Shown here: positions 46,548 through 57,362 of the stretch, in pieces
How positions within the stretch are numbered: the stretch's first letter is position 1
Layout: each line of letters begins with the position of its first letter
Origin: Panulirus ornatus
Taxonomy: Eukaryota; Arthropoda; Malacostraca; Decapoda; Palinuridae
Assembly (NCBI RefSeq): GCF_036320965.1
Contig: NC_092269.1
Location: forward strand, 35,205,343 to 35,269,342
Reading direction: 5' to 3'
DNA length: 64,000 bases
Made by a program: the position numbers and the translations under genes
The notes under the pieces: model-generated
The model's database searches: none
What the model was told of the DNA's origin: nothing
Seen by the model: the letters and a program-made list of their open reading frames with translations, nothing else

Positions 46548-46877
46548 ATAACCACAAGGAAAATGAAACAGGATAAGTTCCCAAGTGCACTTTTGTGTAA
46601 TGATCACTTTGTCAGGGGAGATACAAGAATGAGATAGAAAACAGAATACTCAATTGATGTACAAGGAAGAGACGTAGCTGAGACGCCATTGGTAAACAAG
46701 TGTTACCAGATGGTAGTAACACTTGTTTACCAGTGGCATCCTAGTTACATTTCTTCCTTTTATATCAACTGAATGTTCTATGCATTCTATCTCATTCTTG
46801 TATATCTAATGATGATGTGATCATTACACGAAAGTGCACTTGGGAACTTATCCTGTTTCATTTTCCTCGTGGTTATC
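46548..46877. mobile_element. Foldback (long inverted repeat) element
   Basis: Arms of about 150 bp pair along much of their length. AACCACAAGGAAAATGAAAC at the left matches the reverse complement of the right end with one change, and so does the AAGTTCCCAAGTGCACTTT block. The centre is a perfect 17-bp stem (46691-46707 with 46716-46732). No coding capacity. It resembles a MITE or foldback transposon. Confidence 0.75.
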
Positions 46878-46911
46878 AGCAAATGCTAGATCATGAATAT
46901 ATATATTCATG

Positions 46912-48435
46912 AGAAGGCATATGACAGAGTTGATAGAGATGCTTTGTGGAAGGTACTAAGAATATATGGTGTAGGAGGCAAGTTGTTAGAAGCAGTGAAA
47001 AGTTTTTATCGAGGATGTAAGGCATGTGTACGTGTAGGAAGAGAGGAAAGTGATTGGTTCTCAGTGAATGTAGGTTTGCGGCAGAGGTATGTGATGTCTC
47101 TATGGTTGTTTAATTTGTTTATGGATGGGGTTGTTAGGGAGGTGAATGCAAGAGTTTTGGAAAGAGGGGCAAGTATGCAGTCTGTTGGGGATGAGAGAGC
47201 TTGGGAAGTGAGTCAGTTGTTGTTCACTGATGATACAGCACTGGTGGCTGATTCATGTGAGAAACTGCAGAAGCTGGTGACTGAGTTTGGTAAAGTGTGT
47301 GAAAGAAGAAAGTTAAGAGTAAATGTGAATAAGAGCAAGGTTATTAGGTACAGTAGGGTTGAGGATCAAGTCAATTGGAAGGTTAGTTCGAATGGAGAAA
47401 AACTGGAGGAAGTAAAGTGTTTTAGATATCTGGGAGTGGATCTGGCAGCGGATGGAACCATGGAAGCAGAAGTGAATCATAGGGTGGGGGAGGGGGCGAA
47501 AATCCTGGGAGCCTTGAAGAATGTGTGGAAGTCGAGAACATTATCTCCGAAAGCAAAAATGGGTGTTTGAAGGAATAGTGGTTCCAACAATGTTATATGG
47601 TTGCAAGGCATGGGCTATGGATAGAGTAGTGCGCAGGAGGGTGGATGTGCTGGAAATGAGATGTTTGAGGACAATATGTGGTGTGAGGTGGTTTGATCGA
47701 GTAAGTAATGTAAGGGTAAGAGAGATGTGTGGAAATAAGAAGAGTGTGGTTGAGTGAGCAGAAGAGGGTGTTTTGAAATGGTTTAGTCACATGGAGAGAA
47801 TGAGTGAGGAAAGATTGACCAAGAGGATATATGTGTTGGAGGTGGAGGGAACGAGGAAAAGTGGGAGACCAAATTGGAGGTGGAAAGATGGAGTAAAAAA
47901 GATTTTGAGTGATCGGGGCCTGAACATGCAGGAGGGTGAAAGGCGTGCAAGGAATAGAGTAAATTGGATCGATGTGGTATACCGGGGTCGACGTGCTGTC
48001 AGAGGATTGAATCAGGGCATGTGAAGTGTCTGGGGTAAACCATGGAAAGTTCTGTGGGGCCTGGATGTGGAAAGGGAGCTGTGGTTTAGGGCATTATTGC
48101 ATGACAGCTAGAGACTGAGTGTGAACGAATGGGGCCTTTGTTGTCTTTTCCTAGCACTACCTCGCACACATGAGGGGGGAGGGGGATGGTATTCCATGTG
48201 TGGCGAGGTGGCGATGGGAATGAGTAGGGGCAGGCAGTGTGAATTGTGTGCATGGGTATATATGTATGTGTCTGTGTGTGTATATATATGTGTACATTGA
48301 GATGTATAGGTATGTATATTTGCGTGTGTGGGCGTGTGTGTGTGTACAATGTGTATGGGGGTGGGTTGTGCCATTTCTTTCATCTGTTTCCTTGCACTTC
48401 CTTGCAAACGCGGGAGACAGCGACAAAGCAAAATA
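46912..48435 (+). mobile_element. LINE-A copy, long 3' UTR form
   Basis: Starts at EKAYDRVDRDALWKV and is open past LLFTDDTALVAD (Ala to Thr before the two Asp) to LSPKAKMGV. A 3-nt loss shifts nothing, but a further change near 47565 alters the frame. A stop lies in VVE-stop (47757), after which the C-terminus is open to VVYRGRRAVRGLNQGM. Full long UTR. Confidence 0.85.
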
Positions 48436-48478
48436 AAATAATAAATATATATATATAAATATATATAAATATATATTG

Positions 48479-49598
48479 GTTCTCAGTGAATGTAGGTTTG
48501 CGGCAGGGGTGTGTGATGTCTCCATGGTTGTTTAATTTGTTTATGGATGGGGTTGTTAGGGAGGTGAATGCAAGAGTTTTGGAAAGAGGGGCAAGTATGA
48601 AGTCTGTTGGGGATGAGAGAGCTTGGGAAGTGAGTCAGTTGTTGTTCGCTGATGATACAGCGCTGGTGGCTGATTCATGTGAGAAACTGCAGAAGCTGGT
48701 GACTGAGTTTGGTAAAGTGTGTGAAAGAAGAAAGTTAAGAGTAAATGTGAATAAAAGCAAGGTAATTAGGTACAGTAGGGTTGAGGGTCAAGTCAATTGG
48801 GAGGTAAGTTTGAATGGAGAAAAACTGGAGGAAGTAAAGTGTTTTAGATATCTGGGAGTGGATCTGGCAGCGGATGGAACCATGGAAGCGGAAGTGGATC
48901 ATAGGGTGGGGGAGGGGGTGAAAATCCTGGGAGCCTTGAAGAATGTGTGGAAGTCGAGAACATTATCTCGGAAAGCAAAAATGGGTATGTTTGAAGGAAT
49001 AGTGGTTCCCACAATGTTGTATGGTTGCGAGGCGTGGGCTATGGATAGAGTTGTGCGCAGGAGGATGGATGTGCTGGAAATGAGATGTTTGAGGACAATG
49101 TGTGGTGTGAGGTGGTTTGATCGAGTAAGTAACGTAAGGGTAAGAGAGATGTGTGGAAATAAAAAGAGCGTGGTTGAGAGAGCAGAAGAGGGTGTTTTGA
49201 AATGGTTTGGGCACATGGAGAGAATGAGTGAGGAAAGATTGACCAAGAGGATATATGTGTCGGAGGTGGAGGGAACGAGAAGTGGGAGACCAAATTGGAG
49301 GTGGAAAGATGGAGTGAAAAAGATTTTGTGTGATCGGGGCCTGAACATGCAGGAGGGTGAAAGGAGGGCAAGGAATAGAGTGAATTGGATCGATGTGGTA
49401 TACCGGGGTTGACGTGCTGTCAGTGGATTGAATCAGGGCATGTGAAGCGTCTGGGATAAACCATGGAAAGCTGTGTAGGTATGTATATTTGCGTGTGTGG
49501 ACGTATGTATATACATGTGTATGGGGTGGGTTGGGCCATTTCTTTCGTCTGTTTCCTTGCGCTACCTCGCAAACGCGGGAGACAGCGACAAAGCAAAA
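48479..49598 (+). mobile_element. LINE-A copy, short UTR form, intact C-terminal half
   Basis: Open for 308 codons from MNVGLRQGCVMSPWLFNLFM (48486) to VVYRG. LLFADDTALVADSCEK is intact. Carries the GTR-SGRPNW one-codon deletion. Confidence 0.9.
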
Positions 49599-49600
49599 AA

Positions 49601-49601
49601 A

Positions 49602-49652
<51 letters not shown>
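49601..49652. repeat. (TA)n then (TG)n tract
   Basis: Tail of the LINE-A copy passing into about 14 TG units. Confidence 0.9.
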
Positions 49653-49654
49653 AC

Positions 49655-49850
49655 CAAACTCCACCTACTTTTGGTTGCATCATGAGTGAAAAGTCTCCTT
49701 TGGTGAGGCTGTGTCACGTCAGTTGATCTGCAGGATTTCGCTTCATTAAGGAAATTCTTACTCAATGAAGTCCATCACTTTCGTTCCTCTGATGGTAGTT
49801 CAGCCTTGAAGCTTGAGGAGTCCCATAAAAGGGGTCCTGAAGTTATATAT
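49655..49850 (+). mobile_element. SINE-2
   Basis: Landmarks CCAAACTCCACCTACTTTTGG, GAGTGAAAAGTCTCC, GTGAGGCTGTGTCACG, TCAATGAAGTCCATCACTTTC and GGAGTCCCATAAAAGGGG, followed by TAATAATAATATATTT. Confidence 0.65.
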
Positions 49851-49871
49851 ACAGTAATAATAATATATTTA

Positions 49872-50095
49872 TTGTAGGTGTTATCAGACTCCGACTGCAG
49901 GTACTTATACTGTGAGTGAAGTCACCATCATTAAGGGTATATTATTGTCAATGGACAGAAAAGAGTACAGTCTCATTGAGGATCATCTCACTTTAGAGAG
50001 ATCCATCATTTCCTGCTCACCTGTTGAGTGTTACCGTGAAGGTGCGGAAGCCCTCAAAAATGGGATACTGTGGTTTTATGATAATGATAATAATA
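49872..50095 (+). mobile_element. SINE-2, tandem second copy
   Basis: GTTATCAGACTCCGACTGCAG, GAGTGAAGTCACCATCATTAA, AGTACAGTCTCATTGAGGA and GAGATCCATCATTTCCTGC, with a GATAATGATAATAATAATG tail. Confidence 0.65.
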
Positions 50096-51689
50096 ATGAT
50101 GATATTTAGTTGTGTATGTGTAAGTGAAAAGAGTATTGATACTCTTATTCTTCATATTATCATGTTTATTAGTATATAAAAAGTTGTTATGAGTGGTTAT
50201 AGACTATTAGTTTGGATGTGGAAGGGTTGAAGAATCATAGGGTAGACTAATCATTCTTCAGTCTTTTTTTTATGTTTGTAAACATAAGTAACATTTTGTA
50301 CACTGCCAGAGGTCCCATTCTTGTAGGCCTTGAAATGTAAATAGCTCACTCGATAAGATGATGGTTTCCATACACAAGTTCAAATCATCCATCCCTTAAG
50401 GTGTATGCATGAGAGTTGGTTTGAGCGGAGTACAAGAACTGGTGTCTTGCAGGTCTCTCTTATACAAGCGGGTTTGACTGCTTGTTGTGCCTTACTGCTG
50501 TTTTCTGTCTTGTCCATATTGCCCTTGCTCCACAGCCTTCCTGCAACATGCAGATGTTAAGCAACTTAGACAGGTAACTGCCGGTGTCGCAACTATTAGT
50601 AACGACTTGCCGACTGCTCAGAATTGTTTATATACTACTCAGGTTATGGATGATTGGCACAAAAACTCTTTCCATTGCTGTTTGTATCTCATCTGCATAC
50701 CATGTCACCACCACTTGTACTTTTACAGTAATATTAGTTGAATTGCCAGTTTACATAATTTTGTATACTTGTTTATTGTCACATCCTCTGCATATCCTTT
50801 TCATACGGTTTTACCTCATGAAGAATATTACATTATTTATTTATGTGAATATGGAAGTTATTCAGCATTATCACCATTAATCTGGGTAGGAAATCCACAT
50901 ACAAAGAGTATTGAGTGTATTGGTTTTGTAATAATGGTTATTTGCAAAAGCTTGAGTTGACTAAGTGTGTTGCTGATTTCAGTGCTCCATAAATGAAAGA
51001 AGTATTAGTAGATTGGATGTATCATGATCCTTTGATGCAGTGGCTAGAACTGCATCATGTGAGTGAAAGAATTTTAGTGGATATGGTTGTAGATATTGTG
51101 GAAGGATTAATCAGAGGCTCAAGGTTGTTTACATAGGAAATCCACATTATTTTTATTTTTGTTCTGGTGCAGAATAATGTCAAAACACTTGTTTTTATGA
51201 TAATATGATCAGTAATGTATTGTGCTTAAGAAAGTGTGCAAACATATTGTGAAAATGAGCAGAATGGCTTGAGAAATTTGATGTCAACCTAATATGAATT
51301 AATTGCAAGTAAGTGTCCTGTTTGGATTTTAGGGTTAAGAGGATATAACCCTATTGTAGTGCAGTTTGTATAGGTATCAAATAGATTCTCAGCTGCAGGT
51401 TGACAAGTGTGTGGATATTATGTACTATGTACAGATCAGATTTTACCATGAATAAAATATATAACATTTGTGCGGTTTTTGTTTTTATATGTAATATGTG
51501 TGTTATGTCGTGCCTAACATTTTTTTTCTCAAAATGTAAAGTTCATGTTAACCATTAATTCTATAAAAGGGAATTAAACACTTAAAAGTATAGAAATTGA
51601 AATATTAGAATTTATAAAGAACATGAACCACTTTATTTTACATATCCTCACATCTTGTAGTATGAATGGAAGTTTCATATTTCATATTA
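50096..51689. other. Mostly unique sequence
   Basis: No coding domain is recognised. One exon-like interval at 50536-50573 has a good acceptor (TTGCTCCACAG) and a donor (GTAACT) but cannot be joined to a gene. Confidence 0.35.
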
Positions 51690-52260
51690 GTAGTAGTTGG
51701 TCAGCAGGTAGTGACCAGGAAGGTATATCACCAGTACTCCTCACCTGGGTATCGGGAGGATTAGTAACTGCTGCATGGTCAACCAACTTTTCAGTGGTTG
51801 TCAAGTTGCATTCCTTTGACCTAGGTTGCTGTGTTTTCTATTTGCCTCACCCACATGTGGAATGCTGGCATTCTGTCCACAAACATGCAATCTCTCCTTT
51901 TCACACACAATGCTTGACAACTCAGCTCACACAGCTCGTTCTTTGTAACCCTAGATTTTCTTGTGGTGAACACTATGTGCTGTACCTGCCTTTTGGCAAA
52001 ATGGTTGGAACAGTATATAGAAGTAGTAAATAGAAACATTTAGGTAGGAGCAGTTAGTAGAAATATTAGGTAGTAGTAGTTAGTGGAACATTAAGTAGAA
52101 TTATTCAGTCAGAACATTGGGTAGGAGCCTCTATGAATACTGTGATTGACTTGCCCTCTGCCAGTGGCCTCTTAAGGGTGAGGCACTATAGGCTAAGAAG
52201 CAGCACTGGAGTTAATTAGTTATGAATGCTGTTTTGCCATGGCCACCCCCTTGAGGGAAT
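51690..52260 (+). repeat. Repeat E, copy 2
   Basis: Collinear with 7966-8580 over its whole length, including TTCAGTGGTTGTCAAG, TGCCTTTTGGCAAAATGG, an AGTAGTAG/AGAAACATT tract and CTGCCAGTGGCCTCTTAAGG. Non-coding. Confidence 0.6.
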
Positions 52261-52439
52261 TCTAGAAGGGAACAGGCATCAGAGATATAGATTGATAGAT
52301 TTTATGTAATCACTTATTTGTACTAAATGAATAGGAAGCTTTACAATTCCAGGGCCACATCACCTTAACATTCTGCTGTTATGCAACTTAAATTTATGTA
52401 TTTTGTCTGCATTAAGCATTTCCTCAGTTATTCTGTTCT

Positions 52440-52985
52440 ATTTATCTTTTACTCTTTTGTACAAGTATTTTATTACATTAAAATGTCCTCAGTAATTCTG
52501 TTCTATTTCCTTTTATTTTGTGCAAGTACTTTATTACATCTTTTAACAAGTTTCTCACTTGATTTCATGTTATGCGCTGTGGTTGCTCTGATTCTACATT
52601 TCTCAAAATCTTTTTCACATTCCACATTATTAATCTGTTTTGTAAAATTAAAGTTTGGATCAGGTCACCCCTCATTCCTCTCCTTCAAGGTGGGCAACTT
52701 TAAAGACTCGAGCCTTTTCCTGTAACTCAGCTATCTTACATTTGGTTCCATTTTTGTTGCCATTCTCTGGACCCTCTCTACAGCTGTTTGTGCTTCTTGA
52801 TTTGCAATGACCAAACTTTAGGTACATCTTTTAATTTTGGCCTTGTGGAGTATATGAAGTTAGCTAAGTATTACCATATCCATATACATGAAAGCTGTTC
52901 AGATATTTGCCTCCTGACACTTTGTCTCCTTAACTATTCTAATGTGGGACTTCATAAACAGTTTAGGGGCATCGTTATCTCCTTA
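52440..52985 (-). mobile_element. CR1/L2-like LINE remnant, RT C-terminus
   Basis: On the - strand, decayed blocks match the RT tail of CR1/L2/Daphne-type elements: FMYMDMVILS-like, then AVERVQRMATKMEPN, LSYRKRLESLKLPTLKERN and INNVECEKDFEK. A 55-bp imperfect direct duplication (52421-52480 and 52488-52543) overlaps the low-coordinate end. Confidence 0.5.
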
Positions 52986-53107
52986 AGTCCTTTTCACACA
53001 AAATCGTGAAACTCATTTTCAGCTAAATTATAAGCATATTGAGACCTTCTTTCACTCTTTTCCTTCCTCATCACTTTACACTGCTTTGGTTGTTTTCCTC
53101 AACCAGC

Positions 53108-53108
53108 A

Positions 53109-53180
<72 letters not shown>

Positions 53181-53185
53181 TTTTC
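53108..53185. repeat. (TA)n tract and T-run
   Basis: About 35 TA units, then T-run, at the tail of an antisense LINE-A copy. Confidence 0.9.
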
Positions 53186-54167
53186 ATACTTTGTCGCTGT
53201 CTCCCGCGTTTGCGAGGTAGCGCAAGGAAACAGACGAAAGAAATGGCCCAACCCCCCCCCCATACACATGTACATACGTCCACACACGCAAATATACATA
53301 CCTACACAGCCTTCCATGGTTTACCCCAGACGCTTCACATGCCTTGATTCAATCCACTGACAGCACGTCAACCCCTGTATACCACATCGCTCCAATTCGC
53401 TCTATTCCTTGCCCTCCTTTCACCCTCCTGCATGTTCAGGCCCCGATCACACAAAATCTTTTTCACTCCATCTTTCCACCTCCAATTTGGTCTCCCTCTT
53501 CTCCTCGTTCCCTCCACCTCCGACACATATATCCTCTTGGTCAATCTTTCCTCACTCATTCTCTCCATGTGCCCAAACCATTTCAAAACACCCTCTTCTG
53601 CTCTCTCAACCACGCTCTTTTTATTTCCACACATCTCTCTTACCCTTACGTTACTTACTCGATCAAACCACCTCACACCACACATTGTCCTCAAACATCT
53701 CATTTCCAGCACATCCATCCTCCTGCGCACATCTCTATCCATAGCCCACGCCTCGCAACCATACAACATTGTTGGAACCACTATTCCTTCAAACATACCC
53801 ATTTTTGCTTTCCGAGATAATGTTCTAGACTTCCACACATTCTTCAAGGCTCCCAGGATTTTCGCCCCCTCCCCCACCCTATGATTCACTTCCGCTTCCA
53901 TCCGCTGCCAGATCCACTCCCAGATATCTAAAACACTTTACTTCCAGTTTTTCTCCATTCAAACTTACCTCCCAATTGACTTGTCCCTCAACCCTACTGT
54001 ACCTAATAACCTTGCTCTTATTCACATTTACTCTTAACTTTCTTCTTTCTTTCTTTCACACACTTTACCAAACTCAGTCACCAGCTTCTGCAGTTTCTCA
54101 CATGAATCAGCCACCAGCGCTGTATCATCAGCGAACAACAACTGACTCACTTCCCAAGCTCTCTCAT
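53186..54167 (-). mobile_element. LINE-A copy, 3' segment of a twin-primed insertion
   Basis: Starts at the ERAWEVSQLLFADD block. Frame changes occur near 54045 and 53910. It is then open from MEAEVNHRVGEGAKILG to VVYRG, with the short UTR. Confidence 0.88.
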
Positions 54168-54585
54168 GTACAGAGCATCAGATTGGGGAAGAGCAGTGTG
54201 GTTTCAGAAGTGGTAGAGGATGTGTGGATCAGGTGTTTGCTTTGAAGAATGTATGTGAGAAATACTTAGAAAAGCAAATGGATTTGTATGTAGCATTTAT
54301 GGATCTGGAGAAGGCATATGATAGAGTTGATAGAGATGCTCTGTGGAAGGTATTAAGAATATATGGTGTGGGTGGCAAGTTGTTAGAAGCAGTGAAAAGT
54401 TTTTATCGAGGATGTAAGGCATGTGTACGTGTAGGGAGAGAGGAAAGTGATTGGTTCTCAGTGAATGGAGGTTTGTGGCAGGGGTGTGTGATGTCTCCAT
54501 GGTTGTTTAATTTGTTTATGGATTGGGTTGTTAGGGAGGTGAATGCAAGAGTTTTGGAAAGAGGGGCAAAAATGAAGTCTGTTGT

Positions 54586-54590
<5 letters not shown>
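54168..54590 (+). mobile_element. LINE-A inverted 5' segment of the twin-primed insertion
   Basis: Sense segment from CTEHQIGEEQCGFRSGRG through AFMDLEKAYDRVD to MKSVVD, where (TA)n begins. In the intact family MKSVGD directly precedes ERAWEV, so the two segments are contiguous. Confidence 0.88.

Positions 54591-54640
<50 letters not shown>
54589..54640. repeat. (TA)n tract
   Basis: About 25 TA units between the LINE-A segment and SINE-1. Confidence 0.9.
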
Positions 54641-54868
54641 CCCTGGGGATAGGGGAGAAAGAATACTTCCCACGTATTCCCTGCGTGTCGTAGAAGGCGA
54701 CTAAAAGGGAAGGGAGCGGGGGGCTGGAAATCCTCCCCTCTCGTTTTTTTTAATTTTCCAAAAGAAGGAACAGAGAAGGGGGCCAGGTGAGGATATTCCC
54801 TCAAAGGCCCAGTCCTCTGTTCTTAACGCTACCTCGCTATCGCGGGAAATGGCAAATAGTATGAAAAA
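54638..54868 (+). mobile_element. SINE-1, full length (reference copy)
   Basis: ATCCCTGGGGATAGGGGAG head, GTGTCGTAGAAGGCGACTAA core, a GGGGGGCTGGAAATCCTCCC block, CCAAAAGAAGGAACAGAG, CCCTCAAAGGCCCAGTCCTC, and an end (TACCTCGCTATCGCGGGAAA, GGCAAATAGTATGAAAAA) similar to the LINE-A 3' end. About 230 bp. Confidence 0.9.
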
Positions 54869-54870
54869 AA

Positions 54871-54872
<2 letters not shown>

Positions 54873-54949
<77 letters not shown>

Positions 54950-54954
54950 TTTTT
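54873..54954. repeat. (TA)n tract and T-run
   Basis: TA tract and about 22 T, joining the SINE-1 tail to an antisense LINE-A tail. Confidence 0.9.
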
Positions 54955-55059
54955 TGCTTTGTCGCTGTCTCCCGCGTCTGCGAGGTAGCGCAAGGAAACA
55001 GACGAAAAAAATGGCCCAACCCACCCCCATACACATGTATATACATACGTCCACACACG

Positions 55060-55062
<3 letters not shown>
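54955..55062 (-). mobile_element. LINE-A 3' end only
   Basis: About 108 bp of UTR end in antisense, with (TA)n on both sides. Confidence 0.85.

Positions 55063-55128
<66 letters not shown>
55063..55128. repeat. (TA)n tract
   Basis: About 33 TA units before the next SINE-1. Confidence 0.9.
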
Positions 55129-55132
<4 letters not shown>

Positions 55133-55350
55133 GGGGATAGGGGAGAAAGAATACTTCCCACGTATTCCCTGCGTGTCGTAGAAGGCGACTAAAAGGGAAG
55201 GGAGTGGGGGGCTGGAAATCCTCCCCTCTCATTTTTTTTTTTCAAAAGAAGGAACAGAGAAGGGGGCCAGGTGAGGATATTCCCTCTAAGGCCCAGTCCT
55301 CTGTTCTTAACGCTACCTTGCTAATGCGGGAAATGGTGAATAGTATGAAA
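55127..55350 (+). mobile_element. SINE-1, full length
   Basis: Near-identical to the copy at 54638. The A-rich spacer is shortened. Confidence 0.9.
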
Positions 55351-55351
55351 A

Positions 55352-55352
<1 letters not shown>

Positions 55353-55433
<81 letters not shown>

Positions 55434-55440
55434 TTTTTTT
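55353..55440. repeat. (TA)n tract and T-run
   Basis: TA tract of about 60 bp and a T-run of about 25 between SINE-1 and the antisense LINE-A tail. Confidence 0.9.
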
Positions 55441-57362
55441 AGACTTTGTCGCTGTCTCCCGCGTTTGCGAGGTAGCGCAAGGAAACAGACGAAAGAAATG
55501 GCCCAACCCCCCCCCCATACACATGTACATACACACGTCCACACACGCAAATATACATACCTACACAGCTTTCCATGGTTTACCCCAGACGCTTCACATG
55601 CCTTGATTCAATCCACTGACAGCACGTCAACCCCTGTACACCACATCGCTCCAATTCACTCTACTCCTTGCCCTCCTTTCACCCTCCTGCATGTTCAGGC
55701 CCCGATCACACAAAATCTTTTTCACTCCATCTTTCCACCTCCAATTTGGTCTCCCTCTTCTCCTCGTTCCCTCCACCTCCGACACATATATCCTCTTGGT
55801 CAATCTTTCCTCACTCATTCTCTCCATGTGCCCAAACCATTTCAAAACACCCTCTTCTGCTCTCTCAACCACGCTCTTTTTATTTCCACACATCTCTCTT
55901 ACCCTTACGTTACTTACTCGATCAAACCACCTCACACCACACATTGTCCTCAAACATCTCATTTCCAGCACATCCATCCTCCTGCGCACAACTCTATCCA
56001 TAGCCCACGCCTCGCAACCATACAACATTGTTGGAACCACTATTCCTTCAAACATACCCATTTTTGCTTTCCGAGATAATGTTCTCGACTTCCACACATT
56101 TTTCAAGGCTCCCAAAATTTTCGCCCCCTCCCCCACCCTATGATCCACTTCCGCTTCCATGGTTCCATCCGCTGACAGATCCACTCCCAGATATCTAAAA
56201 CACTTCACTTCCTCCAGTTTTTCTCCATTCAAACTCACCTCCCAATTGACTTGACCCTCAACCCTACTGTACCTAATAACCTTGCTCTTATTCACATTTA
56301 CTCTTAACTTTCTTCTTCCACACACTTTACCAAACTCAGTCACCAGCTTCTGCAGTTTCTCACATGAATCAGCCACCAGCGCTGTATCATCAGCGAACAA
56401 CAACTGACTCACTTCCCAAGCTCTCTCATCCCCAACAGACTTCATACTTGCCCCTCTTTCCAAAACTCTTGCATTTACCTCCCTAACAACCCCATCCATA
56501 AACAAATTAAACAACCATGGAGACATCACACACCCCTGCCGCAAACCTACATTCACTGAGAACCAATCACTTTCCTCTCTTCCTACACGTACACATGCCT
56601 TACATCCTCAATAAAAAACTTTTCACTGCTTCTAACAACTTGCCTCCCACACCATATATTCTTAATACCTTCCACAGAGCATCTCTATCAACTCTATCAT
56701 ATGCCTTCTCCAGATCCATAAATGCTACATACAAATCCATTTGCTTTTCTAAGTATTTCTCACATACATTCTTCAAAGCAAACACCTGATCCACACATCC
56801 TCTACCACTTCTGAAACCACACTGCTCTTCCCCAATCTGATGCTCTGTACATGCCTTCACCCTCTCAATCAATACCCTCCCATATAATTTACCAGGAATA
56901 CTCAACAAACTTATACCTCTGTAATTTGAGCACTCACTCTTATCCCCTTTGCCTTTGTACAATGGCACTGCACGCATTCCGCCAATCCTCAGGCACCTCA
57001 CCATGAGTCATACATACATTAAATAACCTTACCAACCAGTCAACAATACAGTCACCCCCTTTTTTAATAAATTCCACTGCAATACCATCCAAACCTGCTG
57101 CCTTGCCGGCTTTCATCTTCCGCAAAGCTTTCACTACCTCTTCTCTGTTTACCAAATCATTTTCCCTAACCCTCTCACTTTGCACACCACCTCGACCAAA
57201 ACACCCTATATCTGCCACTCTATCATCAAACACATTCAACAAACCTTCAAAATACTCACTCCATCTCCTTCTCACATCACCACTACTTGTTATCACCTCC
57301 CCATTTGCGCCCTTCACTGAAGTTCCCATTTGCTCCCTTGTCTTACGCACTTTATTTACCTC
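55441..57362 (-). mobile_element. LINE-A copy, linker through RT to 3' end, short UTR form
   Basis: One of the longest single-orientation copies. The - strand starts at EVNKVRKTREQMGTSVKGAN (57360) and is open through NREEVVKALRKMKAGKAAGL to EDWRNAC. A 2-bp loss near 56970 and an extra A near 56612 shift the frame. It then runs from MNVGLRQGCVMSPWLFNLFM (56556) to VVYRG with LLFADDTALVADSCEK intact. Confidence 0.9.

Noticed and set aside
52381..52725. Hydrophobic 114-codon frame resembling a membrane protein
   Set aside because: It is the antisense of the CR1/L2-like RT remnant and of a T-rich direct duplication.
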